A DNA stretch of 37,267 nucleotides from Deltaproteobacteria bacterium (GTDB lineage Bacteria; Desulfobacterota; GWC2-55-46; DRQE01). Positions 1 to 6,598 of the stretch are shown piece after piece. Under the pieces are notes generated by a model. That model saw only the letters and a list, made by a program, of their open reading frames with translations. It was not told the origin of the DNA and searched no databases. Position numbers and translations under genes: made by a program. The stretch lies in the NCBI GenBank assembly GCA_015492495.1, contig WGEY01000034.1:1-37267 (forward strand). Direction: 5' to 3'. How positions within the stretch are numbered: the stretch's first letter is position 1; each line of letters begins with the position of its first letter.

Positions 1-27
1 ACTTCAAAAGGCGGTCGTTTTATAGTA

Positions 28-47
28 TCATGCCTGTGGCGGCATGA
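28..47. other. Inverted repeat, 7-bp stem
   Basis: TCATGCC (28-34) and GGCATGA (41-47) form a perfect 7-bp stem with a 6-nt loop. It follows a TATAGT hexamer (21-26) that could be a -10 box whose -35 lies outside the window. There is no T-run, so it is either a weak terminator of an upstream gene or a 5' structure or operator for the gene at 107. I cannot tell which. Confidence 0.3.
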
Positions 48-106
48 CAGATGGTGCATCCCTTCATCAATTAATCAGTATTACAAAAACAGCAGGAAGG
101 TGAGCC

Positions 107-535
107 ATGAAAAAAAGACTCTTTTGTTTGTTGCTCCTGTTGGCGGTCACGGGCCTCTTTGCCTGTGCCGCACCGATGCAGCTGCTTGTAGATGTCGACA
201 GAAACCGCATCGAAGAGGCATGGGAAGTGGCATACAACACGGCCGGCACACTCGGATACGTCAGGGGACAGCATGATATTGAAAAAAAGATAGTTCACTT
301 CTACCGCAGAGAGATCGATACAGTGCCGCTGCCCATGAACCTGCACATAAGGATCGAGATGGACACGAGCGTGGATCCGCCGGTGCTCAGGATGGAGGGA
401 AAGGATGAGGATATTGCCGGGGAGGACGAGCAGGTCCTCGATGACATGAACAAGATAGCCACCATGGTGCACAGGTGCTGCGGCATATACGAGAAGATCG
501 ATGTGCCGGAGAAGGTGAGCGGTCCGGAGGAGTAG
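107..535 (+). CDS. Putative lipoprotein, paralogue of the protein at 2905-3333
   Basis: A 142-residue exported protein of unknown function. The N-terminus has two basic residues after MKK, a hydrophobic stretch and LFAC at 17-20, a plausible lipobox, so Cys20 may be lipidated and the protein anchored in the envelope. The start is supported by AGGAAGG just upstream of the ATG at 107. The rest is mixed alpha/beta and acidic, with an LGY motif, an HFYR motif, an LHI strand and a closing HRCCG. The protein at 2905 has the same order of motifs (LGY, HLYR, LHI, PPLL, QV-DM, CCG), so the two are paralogues separated by three unrelated genes. I recognise no named family. The shared C-terminal Cys-Cys-Gly hints at a disulfide or metal site, which is inference. 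Confidence 0.75.
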   Translation: MKKRLFCLLLLLAVTGLFACAAPMQLLVDVDRNRIEEAWEVAYNTAGTLGYVRGQHDIEKKIVHFYRREIDTVPLPMNLHIRIEMDTSVDPPVLRMEGKDEDIAGEDEQVLDDMNKIATMVHRCCGIYEKIDVPEKVSGPEE

Positions 536-600
536 TTGCCGGTCTGTGCCGAAGGTGCGTCCCAGGCCGCGCACTCATCGGGCTGCTGTGTAGTAAACAT

Positions 601-622
601 CCCTCCGGCAGATGACGGAGGG
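601..622. other. Small GC-rich hairpin
   Basis: CCCTCCG (601-607) pairs with CGGAGGG (616-622) across an 8-nt loop, between the lipoprotein gene and the gene at 668. No T-run follows, so a terminator role is only a guess. Confidence 0.3.
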
Positions 623-667
623 TGTAAAATGCTTTATAAGTACCTGCGGTTATGGTAGATTAAGTGT

Positions 668-1393
668 ATGATCACCGAGGATGTTAACGTAGAATATCTT
701 CCGGAGCTCTGCGTCAGCCGCTGCAGGGGGATCTGCTGTGATCCCTGGTGGGGTATCATACTTTACACCTTGAAAAAGGATAAAGGGCTTTCGCGGCTGA
801 GTGACTTCAAAAAGGTGGTGGCCGACAGCATACGCGAGAGGGTTGAAAGGATCAAGGCACGGTACATAACCAAGGAGCACCCGCCGCGTCACCTGTTCGA
901 TGACCCGGAGATATACAATATCAGCGTCGAGGAGGTCAAGGCAGCTCCGGACGGCACACTGCTCATAAACCTCCGCGCCATGTTCGCGTTCAGGTGCCTT
1001 TTCTTCTCCTCCCGGGACAAAGGGTGCCTGATTCATCCCTCGGTATTGAAGACAGAGATCCGTCCGCCTCATTGCGCTGAGCTCGGCTCGCCCGATGCAC
1101 GTCCGGGGGAGAAGGGGTTCTGCAGGATCGTGTATGCTGCGGTAAGCTCTTACGCCGACGTAAGTGCCATTGACTCCGCCGTTGAGTTGGAGAGAAAGGT
1201 GAGTGAAAGGCACTACAACGAGGGTTTTTCAACCGTTGAAGAGGCAAGCGGTAGCGTTGTCCGGCAGCTTAAGGAGTTCTGCTCAAGGCACCTGCCGCAT
1301 CTTGTGCCGGTGGAAAGGGGTGAAAAGCCGGGACGCAATGAGCCGTGTCCGTGCGGAAGCGGAAGGAAGTACAAAAGATGCCACGGCAGGTAG
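668..1393 (+). CDS. Cysteine-rich metal-binding protein with C-terminal SEC-C motif
   Basis: A 241-residue cytoplasmic protein. The first part contains a cysteine cluster ([10 protein letters not shown] near residues 16-25) and later single cysteines in RCLFF, KGCLIHP and PPHCAEL. This spacing recalls the YkgJ/UPF0153 family of putative zinc- or iron-chelating proteins. The last 20 residues hold a textbook SEC-C motif, [14 protein letters not shown], a small zinc-binding module also found at the end of SecA and used for protein or ribosome contact. The protein therefore looks like two metal-binding modules joined by a helical middle. There is no Shine-Dalgarno before the ATG; a TAGATT hexamer at 656-661 would place transcription start at the ATG itself (weak -35). 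The substrate or partner is unknown. Confidence 0.75.
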   Translation: MITEDVNVEYLPELCVSRCRGICCDPWWGIILYTLKKDKGLSRLSDFKKVVADSIRERVERIKARYITKEHPPRHLFDDPEIYNISVEEVKAAPDGTLLINLRAMFAFRCLFFSSRDKGCLIHPSVLKTEIRPPHCAELGSPDARPGEKGFCRIVYAAVSSYADVSAIDSAVELERKVSERHYNEGFSTVEEASGSVVRQLKEFCSRHLPHLVPVERGEKPGRNEPCPCGSGRKYKRCHGR

Positions 1394-1524
1394 CGTAGCA
1401 GCGTACAGTCTTGTACCATCGTATTGAACCGCAGGTATAGGTGCCGTCCCACCCTGCAGTACCTTATCAGCACGACACACGGTCAACAACGAGATCTGAC
1501 GGTCACTTGGAAGCCGGTGAAGCC

Positions 1525-1911
1525 ATGTCCTTGAAGCTCGCCACATACCGGTGCGCCTCACCGAGGCGCGAAGACGAGGGCTTGAGGATCGGTGCGGTTA
1601 GGTTCCTTCCTCGCGGGGTGAAAAAGGAGGATTACGCAAGGCTCGGTTACTTCGATGTATGGTTCCCGCTGCTGGCACCGAACAGGGCGGCCGTAAGTGA
1701 GTACAAGAAGAGCCCCGACAAGAAAGAGGCCTGGAAGAGGTTCGCAAGGCAGTACCGCAAGGAGATCGAATCCAACACTGATGCGCGTCAGGCCGTAAAA
1801 CTCCTTGCCGCAATAGCCGAAAAGACCCCGATCGCCATAGGCTGCTACTGTGAGGATGAGGAGTTTTGTCACCGTTCCATATTGAAGAAGCTCATTGAAG
1901 ATGCACGCTGA
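1525..1911 (+). CDS. DUF488 family protein
   Basis: A 128-residue protein of the DUF488 family, whose biochemical role is not established. The C-terminal third shows the family hallmark GCYCEDEEFCHRSIL, with CxC, Asp and Cys-His-Arg. The upstream part has the usual Arg/Asp/Tyr-rich segment, RLGYFDVWFPLLAP, where family members often read YDVWLP.LAPS. The frame is open upstream to a GTG at 1441, but that extension has no family resemblance and no ribosome site, so I chose the ATG at 1525, which gives the usual family length of about 120 residues. The ribosome-binding site there is poor. It stands alone between the SEC-C gene and the cupredoxin gene, and the neighbours give no clue to function. 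Confidence 0.75.
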   Translation: MSLKLATYRCASPRREDEGLRIGAVRFLPRGVKKEDYARLGYFDVWFPLLAPNRAAVSEYKKSPDKKEAWKRFARQYRKEIESNTDARQAVKLLAAIAEKTPIAIGCYCEDEEFCHRSILKKLIEDAR

Positions 1912-2054
1912 GTCGTCGGAGTCGTATCAAGGGCGCCATACGTATAGGCCGACCGCACCGCAGGGCCTGAAAGAATTTATTTAATGATTTCCTTGTTGTT
2001 TTTTGGTACGCTTTAAGGTCGAAACTTAATCTTTCAACCAACGGGAGGGTGAAG

Positions 2055-2729
2055 ATGCGTACAACAAGGCTGCTGTTTGCAATGGCGTTTGCTGGAGTCA
2101 TGTCCCTGAGCGCTCCGGCTTTCTCCCAGGAATCCGATATCATAAAGAACTTCATCGAGGCCTTTGACGCAAAAGACAAGGCGAGGATGTCTTCCATCGT
2201 GGAAGAGAACAAGGACGCGATCCCGGCTGAGATAAGATCCCTCCTCAGACAGGCCGTAGCCCCTGGAACAACGGTGGAAGACAAGGAGGGCGCCTTCTAC
2301 CTTGCCGAGGTCATGGCGAATATATACAAGGATAAGTTCGGGGATGTTGAACCCCTGAAGGAGGTCAAAAGGGCACGCTTCGAATCGTTGCTTGGACCGG
2401 CGGTACGCCTTACATCTCCAGACGGCGTTCATATAGTCGATCTGCCCGAGGCTACCGATACGGTGAAGAATATCTTCAAGCCTGACAATATAATCATAAA
2501 GAAGGGCGAGACGGTGAGATGGGTCAATTACGACAAGGTGGCGCATGTTTTCGCTTCCATGCCTTTCATAGGCAAGGGCGGATTGTTCGCACCGAGCATA
2601 GAACCCGGCGGTTCCTGGGAGTACACATTCGACAGGCCCGGCGAATATTATTACATATGCTTCATACACAAGGGTATGATCGGCAAGGTTACGGTAGAGG
2701 AGGGTGACGGGACAGCGGACGGGAAGTAA
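2055..2729 (+). CDS. Exported cupredoxin (type 1 copper) protein
   Basis: A 224-residue periplasmic protein. MRTTRLLFAMAFAGVMSLSA is a clear Sec signal peptide ending near AFSQ. Residues about 25-115 are helical and unassigned. The C-terminal 90 residues are a plastocyanin/azurin-like fold: KPDNIIIKKGETVRWVN, then the four type 1 copper ligands His164 (VAHVF), Cys202 (YYICF), His205 and Met208 (FIHKGM). A role in periplasmic electron transfer or copper binding follows from the family. GGGAGG at 2043-2048 sits six bases before the ATG at 2055, which decides the start over the in-frame GTG at 2049. An AT-rich stretch upstream (about 1976-2035) probably holds the promoter; TTGGTA at 2003 and CTTAAT at 2025 are the best boxes I find. 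Confidence 0.85.
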   Translation: MRTTRLLFAMAFAGVMSLSAPAFSQESDIIKNFIEAFDAKDKARMSSIVEENKDAIPAEIRSLLRQAVAPGTTVEDKEGAFYLAEVMANIYKDKFGDVEPLKEVKRARFESLLGPAVRLTSPDGVHIVDLPEATDTVKNIFKPDNIIIKKGETVRWVNYDKVAHVFASMPFIGKGGLFAPSIEPGGSWEYTFDRPGEYYYICFIHKGMIGKVTVEEGDGTADGK

Positions 2730-2870
2730 GTGTTTTCGATAGGGATTCGTCTGATACCGCACGGCACTCCGGCGCGTTACGCCCGAGAGGTTTTGCAACT
2801 GCACACCATGGTCCTTCCTCACATCCCGTCCGAATCTTCTGTTGCCACAGGAAGTTAGGGTTAGAAGCCA

Positions 2871-2898
2871 TTGACAGTCGCCTGCGACGGTCTATACT
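2871..2898 (+). promoter_or_regulatory. Strong sigma70-type promoter giving a predicted leaderless mRNA
   Basis: TTGACA (2871-2876), 16-bp spacer, TATACT (2893-2898). Counting six bases beyond the -10 puts +1 at position 2905, the A of the ATG of the next gene. No Shine-Dalgarno is present. This is the clearest leaderless arrangement in the window. Confidence 0.7.
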
Positions 2899-2904
2899 TT
2901 GGTT

Positions 2905-3333
2905 ATGGCGATCATCAAGCAAACCAGGCAGATCCTATTGTGCATTATAGTCCTCTTTCCCGTCCTTGTCGGTTCTTCCCAGGCACAGCCGTCTGATCCA
3001 CATGCCGGTCATGTGCAGATCAGGATAAGGGCCGGCAGTACAAAAGAGGCCCTTCGGACGGCATACATCAAGGGGATGGTTCTTGGATATATCCCCGGAC
3101 GGTACGACATGGAAGAAGGGATACTGCATCTCTACCGCGAAGAGTATTACGGCCCGTTACTTATAAGTCTGCACATAAAAGTTGAACTTACAAGGGACGA
3201 GGTCCCGCCTTTGTTGACCTTTCACGGTGAAGAGCTCACTTATACAGGGGAAGAGTTTCAGGTACGTTCGGACATGGATAGGATCGCTGCCACGGTGAGG
3301 GGATGCTGCGGCGCCGGGGACGGTAAAAGGTAG
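2905..3333 (+). CDS. Exported protein, paralogue of the lipoprotein at 107-535
   Basis: A 142-residue secreted protein of unknown function. Residues 1-30 are a Sec signal peptide with a likely cleavage site around SSQAQ; unlike its paralogue it has no lipobox cysteine, so it should be soluble in the periplasm. Motifs shared in order with the protein at 107 are A-Y, VLGY, HLYRE, LHIKVEL, PPLL, FQV..DM, IAATV and a final CCG. The ATG at 2905 is preferred over the TTG at 2899 because a near-consensus promoter places the mRNA 5' end exactly at 2905, so the TTG would not be transcribed. No known family is recognised. The pair may act in the same envelope process, one anchored and one free, which is inference. 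Confidence 0.72.
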   Translation: MAIIKQTRQILLCIIVLFPVLVGSSQAQPSDPHAGHVQIRIRAGSTKEALRTAYIKGMVLGYIPGRYDMEEGILHLYREEYYGPLLISLHIKVELTRDEVPPLLTFHGEELTYTGEEFQVRSDMDRIAATVRGCCGAGDGKR

Positions 3334-3374
3334 GAAGGCTTTTTCGATTTACATAGCGGGGAGGGGGTGGTTTC

Positions 3375-3611
3375 ATGGCTGATCCGGGGAAGTACAGATG
3401 TCCTCATTGCGGTGACGGACACGGCGAGATCTTCTGCGATATATGCAGCGGTTTCATCTTCGAGTGCGTGGAGTGTCACTGTGAGATCTTTCACAGCCTC
3501 GTGTGGAGCACCGAGGACCGTTACCACGGCTGTCCGCGTTCAGGAGGGACCATGACCATGGGCGGCGAAGCCTCGGTCGACCCGAGTGGTCCGAAGAAGA
3601 TCCTTTTGTAG
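3375..3611 (+). CDS. Small zinc-ribbon protein
   Basis: A 78-residue protein with three CxxC knuckles in the first 36 residues (CPHC, CDIC, CVEC), followed by further Cys/His (CHCEIFH) and a late single Cys (HGCP). It probably binds one or two zinc ions in a rubredoxin-like or zinc-ribbon fold. The C-terminal 25 residues are Gly/Ser/Pro-rich and probably flexible. GGGGAGGGGG lies a few bases before the ATG and gives a strong ribosome site. It closes the plus-strand group of small exported or metal-binding proteins. No function can be assigned. Confidence 0.65.
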   Translation: MADPGKYRCPHCGDGHGEIFCDICSGFIFECVECHCEIFHSLVWSTEDRYHGCPRSGGTMTMGGEASVDPSGPKKILL

Positions 3612-3696
3612 GATCAGGGTTCGGCTCCAGGTGATGTGTTTTCATTGTTACAGCATAGATCGGCTTCATGTGTCTGCCGACCACGTTTATAGATAG

Positions 3697-3736
3697 GTGA
3701 CACGGGTCGTCACAGGCAGGTGCCTCTTACCTGCCT
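3697..3736 (-). terminator. Tandem hairpins at the 3' end of the DHH-CBS-CCA gene
   Basis: AGGCAGGT (3714-3721) pairs with ACCTGCCT (3729-3736) as an 8-bp stem that contains the stop codon of the minus-strand gene. GTGAC (3697-3701) pairs with GTCAC (3709-3713) just beyond it. No U-run follows, so termination is plausible but unproven. Confidence 0.4.
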
Positions 3737-6336
3737 TCATTCGTCGCGAGCCCTCTCACAAACTCTTCTTCGTCCTCCTTCGAGAGGACCTCACCGTCGA
3801 GGCGCTTTTTCAGAAGGGTGTTGAGTACCTCTCCGATGACCGGGCCCTCTTCAAAGCCCATGGCCTTGAGGTCGGCCCCTTTGAGCGCCGTCCTTGCGGA
3901 CCTCAGTTCGGTTACATAGGTTGATACGGCCTTTTTCACCCCTTCGTCGACTGACCTCGCCATGAGATACAGAACCAGCTCAACAGGCAGCGGGTTCAGG
4001 ACCTCGTACAGTTCGCTCCCCTTTCTTACCCTGCCGGAGCCTATGAGCCCGAGGGCCTTCACTCCGTCCCTTCTTCTACGGATCACCTCTATCCGCCTCC
4101 TGCCGGTTATCATGAGCCTCCTGCTGAGCCCATCGAGCTCCTCCTGCGTCAGCTTGTCGGTGAGGGCCAGAAACAATACTATCCAGTCCTCGGCCTTTTC
4201 CTCCGTGTAGAGAAGGCGGTACCAAGCCAGCACCTCCCGTGTCCTTTCGAAGAGGGCGGCGCTTTCTTCGTTCCATTCAAGGTTCTCGTGTATGAGGGAG
4301 AGAAGTCCCAGCTCGTACAGCCTTGCTATGGCAGCCGCAGCACTCTTCTCCAGGAGGATGTTCTTAAGCTCATCACGTATCCTCGCACCGGAGGCCTGGT
4401 GCAGCATCTTGAGCTTTACCGAGTTCTTCATGAGGTTGAGCGTATGTCTGGCGATCCTGAAGCCGAACCGTTCGGAAAACCTTACGGCCCTCAAGGCCCT
4501 TACAGGGTCTTCGACGAAGCTCAGGTTGTGAAGCACCCGGATGGTCTTTTCCTCTATGTCCTTCTGCGCACCGAAGAAGTCTATGAGCTCTCCGAACCTT
4601 TCCGGGTTGAGCGCCACCGCAAGCGTGTTGATGGTGAAGTCACGCCTGTAGAGGTCGAGCTTGAGCGAAGAGAGCTCCACAGTGGGCAGCGCCCCCGGCC
4701 TCTCGTAGTACTCAAGCCTTGCCGTTGCAACGTCGAGCTTGAATCCGTCGGGGAAGACGATGACGGCTGTCTTGAACCTGTCGTGGCTCTTCACCCTGAG
4801 TCCGCGGCCCGCTGCGAATTCGTTGGCGAACCTTATGCCGTCCCCTTCCACGACTATGTCTATATCAAGGTTCTCTCGCCTCAGGATAAGATCCCTTACA
4901 AACCCGCCGACCGCGTAAGCGCTGTAGCCGAGTGATTCGGCCGTGGCGCCTATGTCACGCAGCAGCCTGTAGGCCCACTCGGGAAGCCTTTCCTTCATGA
5001 GGGAACCGACCAGCCTTTTTTTACGCATCTCCCGGGAAGGCCTTTCAGTGAGTTCTTCCTGAAGGAGCTTAAGCATGTCGGTTCTCGTTATCACCCCTAC
5101 TACACGACCTTTGTCCACAACGGGCAGAAGCCTCTGACCGTAGACGCCCACCTTCGTTCGTATCTCCTCGACCGGGGTTCTTGCCTCGACCCAGTCCACC
5201 TCGGTCGTCATGTAATCCCCGGCCTCTTCCTTCCCGAGTCTGTGGTCCAGTGCCCTGTCGACCACCTGCCTGGTTATAACCCCCGCGAGCCTTCCGTCCC
5301 TTACCACGGGCATAGCGTTTATGTTGTAGCGGCGTAGCAGCCGTGCGGCATCGGACAGGGTTGTCTCCGGGGATATGGTTATGGCCGGTGATGACATTAC
5401 CTCAGATGCGGACCTCCTGGGCGCTATCCTTTCCTTGAGGCTCTTAAGCACCTTTTCCCTTGCCTGTATAAGTGTTACACCCTTTAGTGTGGCTGATGCC
5501 GCCTGAGGATGACCGCCTCCGCCGACGCCTTCGGCCACACATCCTGCATCGACCTCAGGTACGGCGCTTCTTATGACCACGTGGACCCTGTCGGCCGTCT
5601 CAACGAGCAGGAAGAGGCAGTCCATGTGTTCCATGTCCATCAGTCTGTGTGCGAGTGTGGCTATATCGTTTTTATACTCCTCAATGGAAAGCATGGCAAC
5701 GACCACGCTGATGCCTCCGATGGTGTAGGTGACCTCGGACTCGATGAGCTTGTTCAGGGCAGCCACTTCCTGGGGGGTGAGTTCTTTTTTGAGGAGCCTC
5801 GTGACGGCCTTGAGGTCCGCACCGCACGAGAGGAGAAATGAAGCCGCCTCGTAGTCTTCCACTGAGGTGGAGGGAAAGCTCAGCGAGCCGGTGTCCTCGT
5901 AGATGCCCGCCATGAGTATAGTGGCCTCTTCCGGTGTTATCTTAAAGGACTTTTCCTTCAGTAGGAGTGTGAGTATTGTCGTCGTTGAGCCATAGGGTCT
6001 TACCACCTCGACCGAGCCCTTTATGTCATCCTCACGAGCCGGGTGGTGGTCGTATATGTGTACGTCAAGCCCCTTGCGGCCTATTATGTCGGCGAAACGC
6101 CCGATCCTTGCGGCCTGCCTTATGTCGACTAGTATGAGCCTCGTTACCCTCTCAAGGTCTATGTCTTTGGCACGCTCTATGGTGTAGGGAAGCCTGAGCG
6201 TCCTCATGGCCGACCTGAGACCCTTTTCAAGTGAGCCGGGGAAGACAAGGGTCGCTTCCGGATAGAGCTTCTTTGCGGCTATCATGGACGCAAGGGTATC
6301 GAAGTCCGCATTGGTATGCGTGGTGATAACCTCCAT
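3727..6336 (-). CDS. DHH phosphoesterase-CBS-tRNA nucleotidyltransferase fusion
   Basis: A 869-residue three-part enzyme. Residues 1-300 are a DHH/DHHA1 phosphoesterase, with NADFD at 9-13, DHH at 96-98 and GGGGHPQAA from 272. Residues about 310-426 are two CBS domains that usually bind adenine nucleotides. The C-terminal half is a class II nucleotidyltransferase of the CCA-adding/poly(A) polymerase family, with GGFVRD at 477-482, metal Asp pair DID at 491-493, RRDFTINTLA near 564 and a helical RNA-binding tail. The likely job is adding or repairing tRNA 3' CCA or A-tailing, coupled to degradation of small RNA or nucleotides. The architecture is known in Geobacter-like bacteria and Aquifex relatives. 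The start at 6336 matches the conserved MEVITTH beginning; a TTG at 6369 is possible but lies upstream of the predicted mRNA start. Confidence 0.88.
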   Translation of the reverse strand: MEVITTHTNADFDTLASMIAAKKLYPEATLVFPGSLEKGLRSAMRTLRLPYTIERAKDIDLERVTRLILVDIRQAARIGRFADIIGRKGLDVHIYDHHPAREDDIKGSVEVVRPYGSTTTILTLLLKEKSFKITPEEATILMAGIYEDTGSLSFPSTSVEDYEAASFLLSCGADLKAVTRLLKKELTPQEVAALNKLIESEVTYTIGGISVVVAMLSIEEYKNDIATLAHRLMDMEHMDCLFLLVETADRVHVVIRSAVPEVDAGCVAEGVGGGGHPQAASATLKGVTLIQAREKVLKSLKERIAPRRSASEVMSSPAITISPETTLSDAARLLRRYNINAMPVVRDGRLAGVITRQVVDRALDHRLGKEEAGDYMTTEVDWVEARTPVEEIRTKVGVYGQRLLPVVDKGRVVGVITRTDMLKLLQEELTERPSREMRKKRLVGSLMKERLPEWAYRLLRDIGATAESLGYSAYAVGGFVRDLILRRENLDIDIVVEGDGIRFANEFAAGRGLRVKSHDRFKTAVIVFPDGFKLDVATARLEYYERPGALPTVELSSLKLDLYRRDFTINTLAVALNPERFGELIDFFGAQKDIEEKTIRVLHNLSFVEDPVRALRAVRFSERFGFRIARHTLNLMKNSVKLKMLHQASGARIRDELKNILLEKSAAAAIARLYELGLLSLIHENLEWNEESAALFERTREVLAWYRLLYTEEKAEDWIVLFLALTDKLTQEELDGLSRRLMITGRRRIEVIRRRRDGVKALGLIGSGRVRKGSELYEVLNPLPVELVLYLMARSVDEGVKKAVSTYVTELRSARTALKGADLKAMGFEEGPVIGEVLNTLLKKRLDGEVLSKEDEEEFVRGLATNEGR

Positions 6337-6344
6337 ACATACGG

Positions 6345-6374
6345 ATATTAGCACAGTTTGCCGTATCAAATCAA
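6345..6374 (-). promoter_or_regulatory. Candidate promoter of the DHH-CBS-CCA gene
   Basis: On the minus strand TTGATT (6374-6369), 18-bp spacer, TAATAT (6350-6345). +1 would fall near 6338, two bases before the ATG at 6336, so the mRNA would be almost leaderless. No Shine-Dalgarno precedes that ATG. Confidence 0.45.
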
Positions 6375-6385
6375 AGTTTACCCCT

Positions 6386-6456
6386 CCGGGGCCAAGGCGG
6401 TCGTGGATCTTTAGTAGGCCGCAAGGCGCATACGGATAGCGGCCCCGGTTTTTTTT
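6386..6456 (+). terminator. Terminator-like hairpin with T8 run
   Basis: CCGGGGCC (6386-6393) is perfectly complementary to GGCCCCGG (6441-6448), which runs directly into eight T residues (6449-6456). An alternative inner stem, GGCCGC (6417-6422) with GCGGCC (6439-6444), shares the same right arm. On the plus strand this is an intrinsic terminator with two competing stems. No plus-strand gene lies immediately upstream, so it may end a small RNA or act as an attenuator for the gene at 6599. Confidence 0.45.
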
Positions 6457-6598
6457 CGCCTTTTACGGATTTTTCTACACGCTTGATTTATCCGGACGAT
6501 TGATATACCCTTTGAAAAGGTACGGATAGAAGACATGTTTTTTCATTTAAGCTTACCGCAGCCCGCTTTAAGGGGCCTCGATACCGTTATCATTGACA

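Larger units (their letters stand above)
6340..6527. repeat. Four same-strand copies of TACGGAT in the divergent intergenic region
   Basis: TACGGAT occurs at 6340-6346, 6431-6437, 6464-6470 and 6521-6527, always on the plus strand; three copies continue as TACGGATA. Spacings are 91, 33 and 57 bases. A single 7-mer appearing four times in under 200 bases between divergent genes suggests a regulator-binding motif. Confidence 0.4.

Noticed and set aside
1441-1524. GTG start for the DUF488 gene
   Set aside because: The added residues have no family resemblance and no ribosome site; the ATG at 1525 gives the normal length.
4288-4935. Plus-strand open frame of 215 codons
   Set aside because: Antisense to the nucleotidyltransferase part of the DHH-CBS-CCA gene, where the minus-strand motifs are unmistakable.
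6337-6369. TTG start at 6369 for the DHH-CBS-CCA gene
   Set aside because: GGAGGGG lies upstream, but the family begins at MEVITTH and the best minus-strand promoter starts transcription downstream of this TTG. It is not fully excluded.
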